Source of the DNA: Dactylococcopsis salina PCC 8305
GTDB lineage: Bacteria > Cyanobacteriota > Cyanobacteriia > Cyanobacteriales > Rubidibacteraceae
Length of the DNA: 64,000 nt
Assembly (NCBI RefSeq): GCF_000317615.1
Contig: NC_019780.1
Location: forward strand, 2,005,840-2,069,839
Direction: 5' to 3'
Positions 45,593 to 54,439 of the stretch are shown here, in pieces. A program made the translations under genes and the position numbers. Every line of letters starts with the position of its first letter. Position 1 is the stretch's first letter. The notes under the pieces are model-generated. The model did not search any database. It was not told where the DNA came from and saw nothing but the letters and a program-made list of their open reading frames with translations.

Positions 45593-46480
45593 ATGATTTT
45601 ACTTCCCGATCAATTTTGGCAAACCGTTGAAATCACCACCAAAAACGCCACCGCATCTCAGGCGCTACAACCAATTCCCACCGCTTCTGAAATTATCGAA
45701 TGTGAAGGAATCCCGTTTTTAGTCCGCATTTTGACCACTTTAATTAAAAAAGAAGAGGCGAAGGAAAAACAAGCACAGCACAAAGAAAAAACTGGAGAAG
45801 AGTTTGATCCGTTTTTACCCTATGAGAAAGACTTATTTGTTAGTGATATTTCTGAGACTCATATCTGCTTGTTGAATAAATATAATGTTGTCGATCATCA
45901 TCTTTTAATTGTCACCCGTGACTTTGAACCACAAGAAAATTTACTGAATCATAATGATTTAACTGCGCTTTGTGCTTGTTTACAAAAAGTCGATGGGTTG
46001 GGATTTTATAATTCTAGAAAAGATGCGGGTGCATCCGTTCGTCATAAACATTTACAACTTGTTCCCAAAATTTTAGCTGAAAATTTACCAGAAATCCCAA
46101 TTACTCCTGCTTTCAAAACGGCTCAATTTAATGGGGGATTGGGAAATATTCCGCTGTTTTCTTTTCAACATGGATTCACTTGGTTAAATCTCGATTGGAC
46201 AGCATCGCCAAGCGCGATCGCCCTAGAAGTTTTAAATATTTATCAGCAATTATTGAACGCAGTTAATGTTAATTCTGAAACCGCTTATAACTTTTTAATG
46301 ACTCAAAATTGGCTGTTAATTGTTCCTCGAAAACAGGAAAGATTCCGCTCGATCGGGATTAACTCTCTCGGTTTTGCCGGTGCATTATTAGTCAGAAATC
46401 AAGCAGAATTGCAAATTATTAAAGATCATAATCCCTTAGAAATTTTAGCTGCTGTTGGTTTTCCCAGTAACATAAATTAA
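45593..46480 (+). CDS. Ap4A phosphorylase / ATP adenylyltransferase-like protein
   Basis: This 295-residue HIT-superfamily protein contains the active-site region GASVRHKHLQLVP with the H-x-H-x-Q pattern characteristic of diadenosine tetraphosphate phosphorylases, and NKYNVVDHHLLIVTRDF upstream. Such enzymes convert Ap4A plus phosphate into ATP and ADP. Its length fits the family. It is preceded by a short A-rich leader; no strong ribosome site is seen. Confidence 0.85.
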   Translation: MILLPDQFWQTVEITTKNATASQALQPIPTASEIIECEGIPFLVRILTTLIKKEEAKEKQAQHKEKTGEEFDPFLPYEKDLFVSDISETHICLLNKYNVVDHHLLIVTRDFEPQENLLNHNDLTALCACLQKVDGLGFYNSRKDAGASVRHKHLQLVPKILAENLPEIPITPAFKTAQFNGGLGNIPLFSFQHGFTWLNLDWTASPSAIALEVLNIYQQLLNAVNVNSETAYNFLMTQNWLLIVPRKQERFRSIGINSLGFAGALLVRNQAELQIIKDHNPLEILAAVGFPSNIN

Positions 46481-46558
46481 AATAATATTTTGTATTTTGT
46501 AGTAGGGTGGGCAATGCCCACCCTACGGTCAATGAGCTGTTTACAGTATGCAATTTCC
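46481..46558. repeat. GTAGGGTGGGCA palindromic repeat
   Basis: The segment at about 46500-46535 pairs GTAGGGTGGGCA with TGCCCACCCTAC and continues GGTCAATGAGC. Close copies occur at 52550-52585 and 52675-52710, and a degenerate one at 10855. It lies between convergent genes. Confidence 0.85.
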
Positions 46559-46927
46559 TTATTGAATTAAAAAATCAGGTAACTCAGTTAGATTAAATTG
46601 GAGGAGAACGATAACAACAACTGTATAAATCGTAGAGCCAGCAAAACCAATAATAACATCTCGTTTAACATTTGATCGACGCTCTTCCCAAAATAGATCA
46701 AAAGCGCCCCATTGCATCATCAAAATTCCCAAAACATTGGAAAGCCAATAACCAATAATTGTTAAAACAAAAAAGGAATCAGTAAACGGCCAATGCAAAA
46801 GATAAGCAAATCCATAAGCGATCGGTAAATTAAAAAATAGATCATTCCACCAAGAGAGAGGAGATAACATATAACCCACTCCCATCAATAATGTTCCCTT
46901 TGACTTTTTTAGTAAACTCATTCCCAA
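46559..46927 (-). CDS. small integral membrane protein, 122 aa
   Basis: No family is recognised. Three hydrophobic segments are visible (about 10-40 with a WWND turn, 50-75 and 92-115). It may be a conserved cyanobacterial inner-membrane protein. Its 5' end lies 11 bp from the 104-bp MITE at 46938-47041. Confidence 0.65.
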   Translation of the reverse strand: MGMSLLKKSKGTLLMGVGYMLSPLSWWNDLFFNLPIAYGFAYLLHWPFTDSFFVLTIIGYWLSNVLGILMMQWGAFDLFWEERRSNVKRDVIIGFAGSTIYTVVVIVLLQFNLTELPDFLIQ

Positions 46928-46937
46928 CTCAATACTA

Positions 46938-47041
46938 ATACCATGCGTGAATAATTGGTGCTACATACCAACTTATTATTCCCCCCTTTCAAAGGGGGGT
47001 TAGGGGGGATAAACTGTAACACCGCTTTTTGAAAATGGTAT
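46938..47041. mobile_element. 104-bp MITE, ATACCATTTT family
   Basis: The ends ATACCATGCGTGAATAATTGG and TTTTTGAAAATGGTAT are imperfect inverted repeats around a CCCCCCTTTCAAAGGGGGG hairpin. Length is the same 104 bp as the copies at 3044 and 39422. It lies just downstream of the K+ channel gene and upstream of the small membrane protein gene. Confidence 0.8.
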
Positions 47042-47044
47042 AAA

Positions 47045-47872
47045 CTAATCATTATTAATTACCTTACCGCAATAGGGACAAACTTGTGTCTGATTACGCC
47101 GTTTTTTCGCCTTACGCGCTTGTAACTCTTCCGAAAAACCAGACGCTAAAATTCCCGCAGGAAGTGCAAATAAACCAATTCCTAAAATTGCCAAACTTCC
47201 CCCCAATATTCTCCCTAATAACGTTACTGGATAAACATCCCCATATCCCACTGTTGTTAACGTAATTGTTCCCCACCACATCGCCTCGGGAATACTGGAA
47301 AATGCTTCTGGTTGCGCTTGATGTTCCGCAAAATAAATTAAACTTGACGCGATCGCGAGGAGAATTGATAATACAAATAATGATAAAATTAACTCTTCCC
47401 GTTTTAATCGCAAAACTCGTCCTAAAATCTTGAGAGAATCGGTATAACGATTTAATTTTAAGACCCGAAATAATCGTAACAGACGCAACGCACGACCCAC
47501 CCGAAACTGAGGAGAAAGCAACGGTAAATAAAAGGGAAGAATTGCTAATAAATCAATTAAAGCCAGAGGGGTAAAGATAAACCGTAAGCGTCCCCAAAAC
47601 GGATGTCGATACGCTTGTTTAATTGTACAACTCCAAACTCTTAATAAATACTCGATCGTAAAAACAACCACCGAAAAAATCTCAAAACCTCGAAACCAAA
47701 TCCAGTATTGTTCAAACAGAGAATCCACCGTTTCTAAAGCAACCGCAATTAAATTTAAGAAAATTAAACCTAATAAAAAGAAATCAAAACATTTACTGGC
47801 TAAATCATAAGGTTCAGCCAAATCTAAAAACCTATAGACTTTATGTTTTAGCGATGCGCGTGGAGTATTCAT
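47045..47872 (-). CDS. voltage-gated K+ channel family protein
   Basis: This 275-residue protein has six membrane segments of the Kv/KvAP type with an arginine-rich S4 (RVGRALRLLRLFRVLKLNRY, quoted in part), the selectivity filter TVGYGD and a pore helix. A short C-terminal tail ends with a single CPYCGK pair, half of a zinc-ribbon. It would conduct potassium across the plasma or thylakoid membrane. Confidence 0.88.
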   Translation of the reverse strand: MNTPRASLKHKVYRFLDLAEPYDLASKCFDFFLLGLIFLNLIAVALETVDSLFEQYWIWFRGFEIFSVVVFTIEYLLRVWSCTIKQAYRHPFWGRLRFIFTPLALIDLLAILPFYLPLLSPQFRVGRALRLLRLFRVLKLNRYTDSLKILGRVLRLKREELILSLFVLSILLAIASSLIYFAEHQAQPEAFSSIPEAMWWGTITLTTVGYGDVYPVTLLGRILGGSLAILGIGLFALPAGILASGFSEELQARKAKKRRNQTQVCPYCGKVINND

Positions 47873-47892
47873 TATCCTTTTATTTCTCCCTT

Positions 47893-48921
47893 TTAATTAT
47901 CGATCGTCCACTGATCTAACACATCTTTAATTAAAACTTCTTGTATCCAAATTTGACCAATAACGGTTAAGGGAAGGGCGAGAAATAAACCTAAAAAACC
48001 GAAAAAAGTTGCAAAAAAGACTTGCGCCAGTAAGGTAAACGCAGGGAATAAAGACACCTGTTGCGCCATGACTAAAGGAGTTAAAAAAGCTCCTTCAATT
48101 TGTTGGAGAACGATGTAAAATATAAGTACCGCTAAACTTTTCCAAGGTGCATCTAAAAGCGCGATCGCCATCGGAGGAATCACACTTAAAACGGGACCAA
48201 AATTCGGAATAAAAGTCAGCAATCCCGTTAACATTGCTTGCGCTAAAGCGAGATCAATATCTAAAATTAAAAGTCCGATAAAACTCAATACTAGCAAGAA
48301 AGTGATACTAAATAAAGTTCCCACCAACCACCCTTGTAAAGCCTTCTCACACAACAATAAAATCTCATCTACTCGCTTGCGATAAAAACAAGGAAATAAA
48401 CGTTTAAATCCTTCTCGATATGGCGTGGGATCAGCGAGTAACATAATCGTTAACACTAACACCAATAAAATGTTCAAAATAATCCCAACGGAAGTGGAGA
48501 AAAACGTAAATCCTCCTCCCAATAAGCGATTATAAAGCGGTTGAATTTGCTGTGATAATTGAGTAAAGTTGGGTAAGAGTTCTAAAAGTTCTGGAGAAAG
48601 CCGTTTTTCTAATAAACTGAGCCAACTATTTAACTGATTAATACCTTTCGGTACTAACTCAATTAATTGCTGTAGCTGATCAAAAAAAGGCGGTACAATG
48701 ACCCAGACAAAAGTAATTGCAAGTGACAATAAAATGAGGACAGATAAAAATACCGCATAACTGCGCCTCATTTTTAATTTTTGTAACTGCTTTACTGAAA
48801 GATTAAGCGCATTTGCAATTACCACCGCCGTAAAAACTAAGAGGAGTAACTGTTTAATTTGCCACAAAATGTATAACGAGAGCGTGAGAGCAACCACTCC
48901 CATCCATTTTCCTAAAGTCAC
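47893..48921 (-). CDS. AI-2E/PerM-family membrane permease
   Basis: This 342-residue protein has about seven to eight hydrophobic segments, with the family features FFDQLQQL, an amphipathic middle (about 85-135) and LTFIPNFGPVLSVIPP near residue 240. This family includes the AI-2 exporter TqsA and Na+/H+ antiporter-like members; the substrate cannot be predicted. It lies 20 bp before the channel gene on the same strand. Confidence 0.85.
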   Translation of the reverse strand: MTLGKWMGVVALTLSLYILWQIKQLLLLVFTAVVIANALNLSVKQLQKLKMRRSYAVFLSVLILLSLAITFVWVIVPPFFDQLQQLIELVPKGINQLNSWLSLLEKRLSPELLELLPNFTQLSQQIQPLYNRLLGGGFTFFSTSVGIILNILLVLVLTIMLLADPTPYREGFKRLFPCFYRKRVDEILLLCEKALQGWLVGTLFSITFLLVLSFIGLLILDIDLALAQAMLTGLLTFIPNFGPVLSVIPPMAIALLDAPWKSLAVLIFYIVLQQIEGAFLTPLVMAQQVSLFPAFTLLAQVFFATFFGFLGLFLALPLTVIGQIWIQEVLIKDVLDQWTIDN

Positions 48922-48933
48922 AGCAATTAATCC

Positions 48934-49116
48934 TCACGATTTAGCTTTTAAAAACCTTCGCCAGAATACAATTCCTAGAACTAACGGTGGTGTCAAAACA
49001 ATACTAATCGCTAGTCCGGAAGAAGCTGAAATTGAAACATAAGGAGCGAGAGACTTGATAACAACGGAAATCAGTGTAGAAAACAAGAAAACTTTGAGGA
49101 TAAAAGCGGCTTTCAT
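48934..49116 (-). CDS. small two-helix membrane protein, 60 aa
   Basis: The 60-residue product has two hydrophobic segments (about 5-25 and 30-52) and a basic C-terminus (WRRFLKAKS). It lies 12 bp upstream of the permease gene and 23 bp downstream of the response regulator gene, all on one strand. No family is recognised by sequence. Confidence 0.6.
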   Translation of the reverse strand: MKAAFILKVFLFSTLISVVIKSLAPYVSISASSGLAISIVLTPPLVLGIVFWRRFLKAKS

Positions 49117-49139
49117 ATTTAAATATCTACCTTAAAGAC

Positions 49140-49694
49140 CTAAGACATTTTCTTTTTCACAGAAGAGACTAACTGATTCACTTGCTTATGAAGTTGATCA
49201 ATTTGACCTTGCATTTTCTCGACTTTCTTATTTAGTTGGTCAACTTCAGCTTTCAGAGTCGCCACATCTTCTCCTCCTTCTTGAGTGGTTTCCGTCGCTG
49301 GAGGAACAGTTGCTGCTTTTCTCTTACTTGCTTTATTTCTCGCATCCTTAATCGCTTTTACCAATTGGTCGCGCTCAAATGGTTTTTCTACGAAAGCAAA
49401 ATATTCAAATGGCTCGGAAATTTTCTCTGTCACCTCCTCTTTTCGTCCCGACATTAAAACTAAAGGGGTCGCGGTTAAATTGGGGTCATTTTGTATTTCT
49501 TGATAAACTTCCCAACCACTTTTTCTGGGTAACAGGAAATCTAAAATAATCAGTTGTGGTTTTTCTGAGTGAATTTTCTCGATACCATCTTGTCCATCTC
49601 TGGCTTCGATAACTTCAAGATTACCACCAGGTAACATATCTTTAACTCGCATTCTGATCATTTTGCTGTCATCAATGACCAGTATTTTCTGCAT
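49140..49694 (-). CDS. single-domain response regulator with C-terminal coiled coil
   Basis: This 184-residue protein has a receiver domain (about 1-122) with DDS near residue 9, the phospho-acceptor D52 in LIILDFLLP and the lysine in VEKPF. A Thr/Pro-rich linker and a heptad-rich helix (about 145-180) follow instead of a DNA-binding domain, so it probably signals by protein contacts. AGGAG stands before the ATG. Confidence 0.88.
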   Translation of the reverse strand: MQKILVIDDSKMIRMRVKDMLPGGNLEVIEARDGQDGIEKIHSEKPQLIILDFLLPRKSGWEVYQEIQNDPNLTATPLVLMSGRKEEVTEKISEPFEYFAFVEKPFERDQLVKAIKDARNKASKRKAATVPPATETTQEGGEDVATLKAEVDQLNKKVEKMQGQIDQLHKQVNQLVSSVKKKMS

Positions 49695-50104
49695 TTTGAT
49701 TGACTCCTTAATTGTGCGAAAGTTATCCTAAAAAATTGATTTTTGATTGAGTGAAACTAAGCTCGATCGTTGCTTAGGGTTACTTTACCAAAAAATCGAT
49801 CGCGCTCAAACCAGAGATGAGGGAAGATTAAGTCGGTTAACAATATTCATTAGTGTAACCTGATCACCGAATCGGTTTCACCAACTTTAAAAACAAAATC
49901 CGATGTCATTCCATCCCCTAAAAAGTAGTAATCCCCACAGAAAATTAAATCCTCCCTCATTAACCCTTTCTTAACCGCCATGCCTTTGTTCGGTATCCAG
50001 CACTTTTTAAGCCTGCTGTTGCCTTTCATCATAGAGAGTAGAGAAAATACAAATCAACTCATCAAAAAAATTATAGTAGCAAGTAAAGGAGAGAGGCATA
50101 AATT
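49695..50104. promoter_or_regulatory. divergent region upstream of dnaK
   Basis: This 410-bp gap contains the promoters of the regulator and dnaK. AAAGGAGAG lies about 14 bases before the dnaK ATG. I see no CIRCE inverted repeat (TTAGCACTC-N9-GAGTGCTAA), so HrcA control is not supported. A palindrome AAGCTCGATCGTTGCTT is at about 49760. A 60-codon minus-strand frame at 49850-50032 has no recognisable features. Confidence 0.5.
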
Positions 50105-52033
50105 ATGGCAAAGGTAGTCGGAATCGACCTTGGCACAACCAATTCCTGTGTCGCCGTTATGGAAGGGGGAAAGCCTACAGTTATTTCTAACGCAGAAGGC
50201 TTTCGTACCACCCCTTCCGTCGTCGGTTATGCCAAAAACGGCGATCGATTGGTCGGTCAAATCGCCAAGCGTCAAGGGGTAATGAACCCTCAAAACACAT
50301 TTTATTCCGTTAAGCGGTTTATTGGACGTAAATTCGACGAAATTAAAGAGGAAGCGAAAGAAGTTTCCTACGATGTCAAGCGTTCCAATGACGGTAACGT
50401 TAAGCTAGAATGCCCCAATCAGGATCAGCAATTCGCCGCCGAAGAAATTTCAGCGCAAGTCTTGCGGAAACTGGTCGATGATGCCAGTAAGTATTTAGGA
50501 GAAACCGTCACCGAAGCGGTGATTACTGTTCCCGCATACTTTAACGACTCGCAACGTCAAGCCACCAAAGACGCGGGAAAAATTGCAGGTTTAGATGTCA
50601 AACGCATCATTAACGAACCGACGGCGGCTTCCCTCGCTTATGGGTTAGATAAGAAAAGCAACGAAACGATTCTTGTCTTTGACTTAGGTGGCGGTACGTT
50701 TGACGTTTCTATCTTAGAAGTTGGTGACGGTGTATTTGAAGTATTAGCCACTTCTGGTGATACTCACTTAGGCGGTGATGACTTTGATAAGAAAATTGTT
50801 GATCACTTAGCTGAAGAATTTAAAAACCAAGAGGGAATTGATCTCCGTCAAGATAAGCAAGCGCTGCAACGTTTAACCGAAGCCGCCGAAAAAGCGAAAA
50901 TCGAGCTTTCCAGTGTTAGTCAAGCGGATGTGAACCTTCCCTTTATCACAGCGACTCAAGAAGGGCCGAAACACCTCGATATGACGCTGACACGGGCGAA
51001 ATTTGAGGAAATTTGCTCAGATTTGATCGATCGATGCAGCGTTCCCGTAGAAAACGCCCTCAAAGATGCCAAACTCGATAAAAGCAAAATTGACGAAATC
51101 GTCATGGTAGGGGGTTCAACCCGTATTCCTGCCATTCAAGAATTAGTCAAGAAAAAACTAGGAAAAGACCCCAACCTCACCGTTAACCCAGATGAAGTGG
51201 TCGCAGTCGGTGCAGCGATTCAAGGTGGCGTTCTCTCTGGGGAAGTTAAAGACATTCTCCTGTTAGACGTAACCCCTCTTTCCCTCGGTGTGGAAACTCT
51301 CGGCGGTGTAATGACAGCCATGATCCAACGCAACACCACCATTCCCACCAAAAAAGCAGAAACCTTCTCCACTGCGGTAGATGGACAAACCAACGTGGAA
51401 ATCCATGTTTTACAAGGGGAACGTGAATTTGCCAAAGACAACAAGAGTTTAGGAACATTCCGCTTAGATGGCATTCCCCCCGCCCCTCGCGGTGTTCCTC
51501 AAATCGAAGTTACCTTCGACATTGACGCGAATGGTATCCTTAACGTAACCGCGAAGGATAAAGGAAGCGGTAAAGAACAGTCCATCAGCATTACAGGTGC
51601 TTCGACGCTTCCCGAAGAAGAAGTGGAACGCATGGTTGATGAAGCTGAGAAAAACGCAGAGGAAGACAAACAGCGTCGGGAGAAAATCGAACGGAAAAAT
51701 CAAGCAGACTCCTTGGTTTATCAAGCGGAAAAACAAATCAACGAACTCGGTGATAAGGTTGCCGCAGAGGAGAAAAGCAAAGCAGAAGACTTGATCAGTC
51801 AACTGAAAGAAGCAACTTCCCAAGACAATGATGAGCAAATTCAGAAACTAATGCCAGAATTGCAACAAGTGCTTTACAGCATTGGTTCGAGTGTTTATCA
51901 GCAAGATGGCGGCGCGGCGACGGATGCAGCCACTGGCGATGATACTAGCACCAATGGCGCTTCTTCTGAGTCTTCCAGTAGTAAGTCTGATGGCGATGAT
52001 GTCATTGATGCTGAGTTCTCGGAAACGAAGTAA
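50105..52033 (+). CDS. dnaK: Hsp70 chaperone DnaK (DnaK2-like)
   Basis: This 642-residue chaperone has the three Hsp70 signatures ([20 protein letters not shown]-like [14 protein letters not shown], and [13 protein letters not shown]), the linker DVTPLSLG, the substrate-binding domain and a C-terminal lid ending in a Ser/Gly-rich, acidic tail with DVIDAEF. Among the three cyanobacterial DnaKs its length and tail resemble DnaK2, the main essential form. No dnaJ or grpE is adjacent. A repeat array begins 14 bp after its stop. Confidence 0.97.
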   Translation: MAKVVGIDLGTTNSCVAVMEGGKPTVISNAEGFRTTPSVVGYAKNGDRLVGQIAKRQGVMNPQNTFYSVKRFIGRKFDEIKEEAKEVSYDVKRSNDGNVKLECPNQDQQFAAEEISAQVLRKLVDDASKYLGETVTEAVITVPAYFNDSQRQATKDAGKIAGLDVKRIINEPTAASLAYGLDKKSNETILVFDLGGGTFDVSILEVGDGVFEVLATSGDTHLGGDDFDKKIVDHLAEEFKNQEGIDLRQDKQALQRLTEAAEKAKIELSSVSQADVNLPFITATQEGPKHLDMTLTRAKFEEICSDLIDRCSVPVENALKDAKLDKSKIDEIVMVGGSTRIPAIQELVKKKLGKDPNLTVNPDEVVAVGAAIQGGVLSGEVKDILLLDVTPLSLGVETLGGVMTAMIQRNTTIPTKKAETFSTAVDGQTNVEIHVLQGEREFAKDNKSLGTFRLDGIPPAPRGVPQIEVTFDIDANGILNVTAKDKGSGKEQSISITGASTLPEEEVERMVDEAEKNAEEDKQRREKIERKNQADSLVYQAEKQINELGDKVAAEEKSKAEDLISQLKEATSQDNDEQIQKLMPELQQVLYSIGSSVYQQDGGAATDAATGDDTSTNGASSESSSSKSDGDDVIDAEFSETK

Positions 52034-52046
52034 GTTTCTTTTAGAA

Positions 52047-52510
52047 TCTGTCCTATCCCCCCTAACCCCCCTTTGAAAGTCTGTTCTATCCCCCCTAACC
52101 CCCCTTTGAAAGTCTGTTCTATCCCCCCTAACCCCCCTTTGAAAGTCTGTTCTATCCCCCCTAACCCCCCTTTGAAAGTCTGTTCTATCCCCCCTAACCC
52201 CCCTTTGAAAGTCTGTTCTATCCCCCCTAACCCCCCTTTGAAAGTCTGTTCTATCCCCCCTAACCCCCCTTTGAAAGTCTGTTCTATCCCCCCTAACCCC
52301 CCTTTGAAAGTCTGTTCTATCCCCCCTAACCCCCCTTTGAAAGTCTGTTCTATCCCCCCTAACCCCCCTTTGAAAGTCTGTTCTATCCCCCCTAACCCCC
52401 CTTTGAAAGTCTGTTCTATCCCCCCTAACCCCCCTTTGAAAGTCTGTTCTATCCCCCCTAACCCCCCTTTGAAAGTCTGTTCTATCCCCCCTAACCCCCC
52501 TTTGAAAGGG
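52047..52510. repeat. 33-bp tandem repeat, 14 units
   Basis: Fourteen units of 33 bp follow one another almost without change; each reads CTATCCCCCCTAACCCCCC then TTTGAAAGTCTGTT. Only the last unit has the GGGGGG arm of the common hairpin. Because 33 is a multiple of three, long open frames cross the array on both strands. These are translations of the repeat, not genes. Confidence 0.97.
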
Positions 52511-52753
52511 GGGAAGATCACTTAATATCAGATAAAAAGTTACATCTTGTAGGGTGGGCAATGCCCACCCTACGGTCAATGAGCTAGAGTTTACGAAACC
52601 CAACACCAATTATCAGATAAAAAGTAGGTTGGGTGGAGTTTACGAAACCCAACACCAATTATCAGTTACATCTTGTAAGGTGGGCAATGCTCACCCTACG
52701 GTCAATGAGCGAGTTAATTACTATAACTTGAGTTAAGAGTAGCCTTCGCGATT
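52511..52753. repeat. GTAGGGTGGGCA and GTTGGGT palindromic repeats
   Basis: Two GTAGGGTGGGCA/TGCCCACCCTAC copies (about 52550-52585 and 52676-52710) flank two copies of a segment opening GTTTACGAAACCCAACACC. No gene is visible before the antitoxin start at 52754. Confidence 0.85.
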
Positions 52754-52996
52754 ATGAATCTCCATTTTCTAAATGATGCCCAAGCCAACCTCAATCAGTT
52801 GATCGAGGAAACTGCTTCCTCTCATCAACCGATCGAAATAGAGGGAGACAATCACACTGCAATTCTGCTGGCAAAAGAAGATTGGTCTGCTATCCAAGAA
52901 ACCCTCTACTTACTCTCAATTCCAGAAATGCGTGAATCTATTAAAGAAGGGTTAACAACTCCTCTGAATGAATGTGATGAGGAATTGGATTGGTGA
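52754..52996 (+). CDS. YefM/Phd-type antitoxin
   Basis: This 80-residue protein has the YefM/Phd N-terminal DNA-binding fold (FLNDAQANLNQLIEETASS, ILLAKEDWSAIQETLYLL) and a short C-terminal toxin-binding tail. It autorepresses its operon and neutralises a YoeB-like toxin in the family. Its TGA overlaps the GTG start of the toxin remnant (GTGA at 52993-52996). Confidence 0.88.
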   Translation: MNLHFLNDAQANLNQLIEETASSHQPIEIEGDNHTAILLAKEDWSAIQETLYLLSIPEMRESIKEGLTTPLNECDEELDW

Positions 52997-53366
52997 ATTG
53001 GAAACTGATGTACACCAAGCAAGCCCAAAAAGATGCTATAGCGCTACGCGCTAGGCAAAAGGCAAGAGGCAAGAGGCAAGAGGCAAGAGTAAGGTATAGG
53101 TGAGTTTCAACATTTTGGAATGTCCTAACCTAATTTTGTAGCGCTATAAAAAGCTGGCAAGAAGCGGTTTAAAACCAAAAGCTCAGAAACTTCTTGCAAT
53201 CCTTGCCAACAATCCATACACTAATCCTCCCCCCTATGAAAAGTTGGTTGGGGATTTAACTGGGGCTTACTCTCGTCGCATCAATATTCAACATCGTTTG
53301 GTTTACGAAATTTTGGAGGAGGAGAAAGCGGTCAAGGTAATCCGAATGTGGTCTCACTATGAATAG
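52993..53366 (+). pseudogene. YoeB/Txe-type toxin broken by a 110-bp MITE
   Basis: Codons 52993-53037 (VNWKLMYTKQAQKDA) join perfectly to 53148-53366 (KKLARSGLKPKAQKLL and on to RRINIQHRLVY, WSHYE) once 110 bp are removed, giving an 87-residue YoeB-like RNase. With the insert the frame is shifted and stopped, so no full toxin is made. The intact antitoxin gene overlaps its start. Confidence 0.88.
53038..53147. mobile_element. 110-bp MITE with ATAGCGCTAC ends
   Basis: The left end ATAGCGCTAC and right end GTAGCGCTAT are perfect 10-bp inverted repeats. Inside are five heptamers, GGCAAAA then GGCAAGA units (about 53054-53088), and a nondescript AT-rich half. It has no coding capacity and is not clearly flanked by a target duplication. 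Confidence 0.85.
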
Positions 53367-53441
53367 AAACGCTTTGAGGATTTGTTTGTTACAATGTTAG
53401 TCCTGAAAATTGGACGATCGAACCTCTATCAAAATTAGAAT

Positions 53442-53579
53442 ATGGCACAACAAACCTTACGTGGTACTCGCTTAAAACAAAAACGGAAATGTGGTTTCCG
53501 CGCCAGAATGCGGACTCATAACGGTAAAAATGTAATTAATGCTCGTCGCAAAAAAGGACGGGCGCGTTTATCAGTTTAA
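53442..53579 (+). CDS. rpmH: 50S ribosomal protein L34
   Basis: The 45-residue, highly basic protein has the L34 core ([24 protein letters not shown]) and starts at ATG 53442. It opens the rpmH-rnpA-PH-yidC-jag cluster that is conserved in cyanobacteria. Confidence 0.96.
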   Translation: MAQQTLRGTRLKQKRKCGFRARMRTHNGKNVINARRKKGRARLSV

Positions 53580-53600
53580 CTTAAACCCGAAAATTGGATT

Positions 53601-53963
53601 GTGGGTTTACCAAAGGCGAACCGACTTAGACATCGTAATCAGTTTAAGGCGGTCTATCAGAAAGGAGAACGTTGTTCGGGGAAATATTTAGTCCTTCTTT
53701 TGCTTCGGGAAGTTTCCCCCAATGATGTTTCTCCTCCCCAAGTTGGGATTTCTATCAGCTTAAAAGTGAGTAAAAAGGCGGTGGTGCGAAATCGCATTAA
53801 ACGCCAGATTCGTGCGATTCTGCAAGGGTTGTTACCTCAGTTCCCCCAAGGTTTGAAACTGGTCGTGATTGTGAAGCCACAAGCTCAAGTGTGCCAATAT
53901 GAAGATTTTTTGCGAGAATTAAGAGAGTTATTAATCAAACTTGAGGTTTTATATGGGTATTAA
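53601..53963 (+). CDS. rnpA: ribonuclease P protein component
   Basis: RnpA assists the RNase P RNA in 5' tRNA maturation. The 120-residue basic protein has the RNR motif in KKAVVRNRIKRQIR and the N-terminal RHRNQFKAVYQKG. It starts with GTG at 53601, 21 bp after rpmH, and overlaps the next gene by 11 bp. Confidence 0.94.
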   Translation: MGLPKANRLRHRNQFKAVYQKGERCSGKYLVLLLLREVSPNDVSPPQVGISISLKVSKKAVVRNRIKRQIRAILQGLLPQFPQGLKLVVIVKPQAQVCQYEDFLRELRELLIKLEVLYGY

Positions 53964-54348
53964 AGAAAACGTTTATTTTGAAGGGGGCCCTCACAAAGGG
54001 GATTTAGTGCTAAATGTTCTATTGGGCTTTACGGTGATTTGTTTGCCGTTTACGGTTGGCGCATTGGTGCGAGCGTTGTGGCTTCGGTATCGGATCACCG
54101 ATCGACGCTTATCGGTTATCGGGGGCTGGCGTGGGCGCGATCGAACCGACGTGGTTTATACAGAAATTACAAAATTAGTTAAAATTCCTCGTGGCATTGG
54201 TTTATGGGGAGATATTATCCTCACCCTCAATGATAAAAGTCGTTTAGAAATGCGCGCCGTTCCGAAATATAGAGAAATTCACGATTATATTGCCGAAAAA
54301 GTAGCAACCAAAACTGGAAAATCCCTAGAAGCGATTACGACTCGTTAA
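53953..54348 (+). CDS. PH-domain membrane protein (YdbS/DUF304-like)
   Basis: This 131-residue protein has a hydrophobic region (about 19-38) followed by a bacterial PH fold with RYRITDRRLSVIGG and RTDVVYTEITKLV. This small gene sits between rnpA and yidC in many cyanobacteria. I start at ATG 53953; the frame opens 12 bp earlier at a TTG. Its function is unknown. Confidence 0.82.
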   Translation: MGIKENVYFEGGPHKGDLVLNVLLGFTVICLPFTVGALVRALWLRYRITDRRLSVIGGWRGRDRTDVVYTEITKLVKIPRGIGLWGDIILTLNDKSRLEMRAVPKYREIHDYIAEKVATKTGKSLEAITTR

Positions 54349-54439
54349 ATTGGTAACTGGATCGCAAACGAATCATTTAAGATTCGATACATTAAAACAA
54401 AGATAAGAGTACACGCAAAAACACGAAGCGAGAAGACGC

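Noticed and set aside
49850-50032. 60-codon minus-strand frame upstream of dnaK
   Set aside because: No recognisable features and it lies in a promoter region; kept only as a remark.
50041-50104. CIRCE/HrcA operator upstream of dnaK
   Set aside because: No TTAGCACTC-N9-GAGTGCTAA inverted repeat was found.
52047-52609. Possible CRISPR array or repeat-protein genes (long frames on both strands)
   Set aside because: The 33-bp units are continuous with no unique spacers, no cas genes are near, and the frames stay open only because 33 is a multiple of three.
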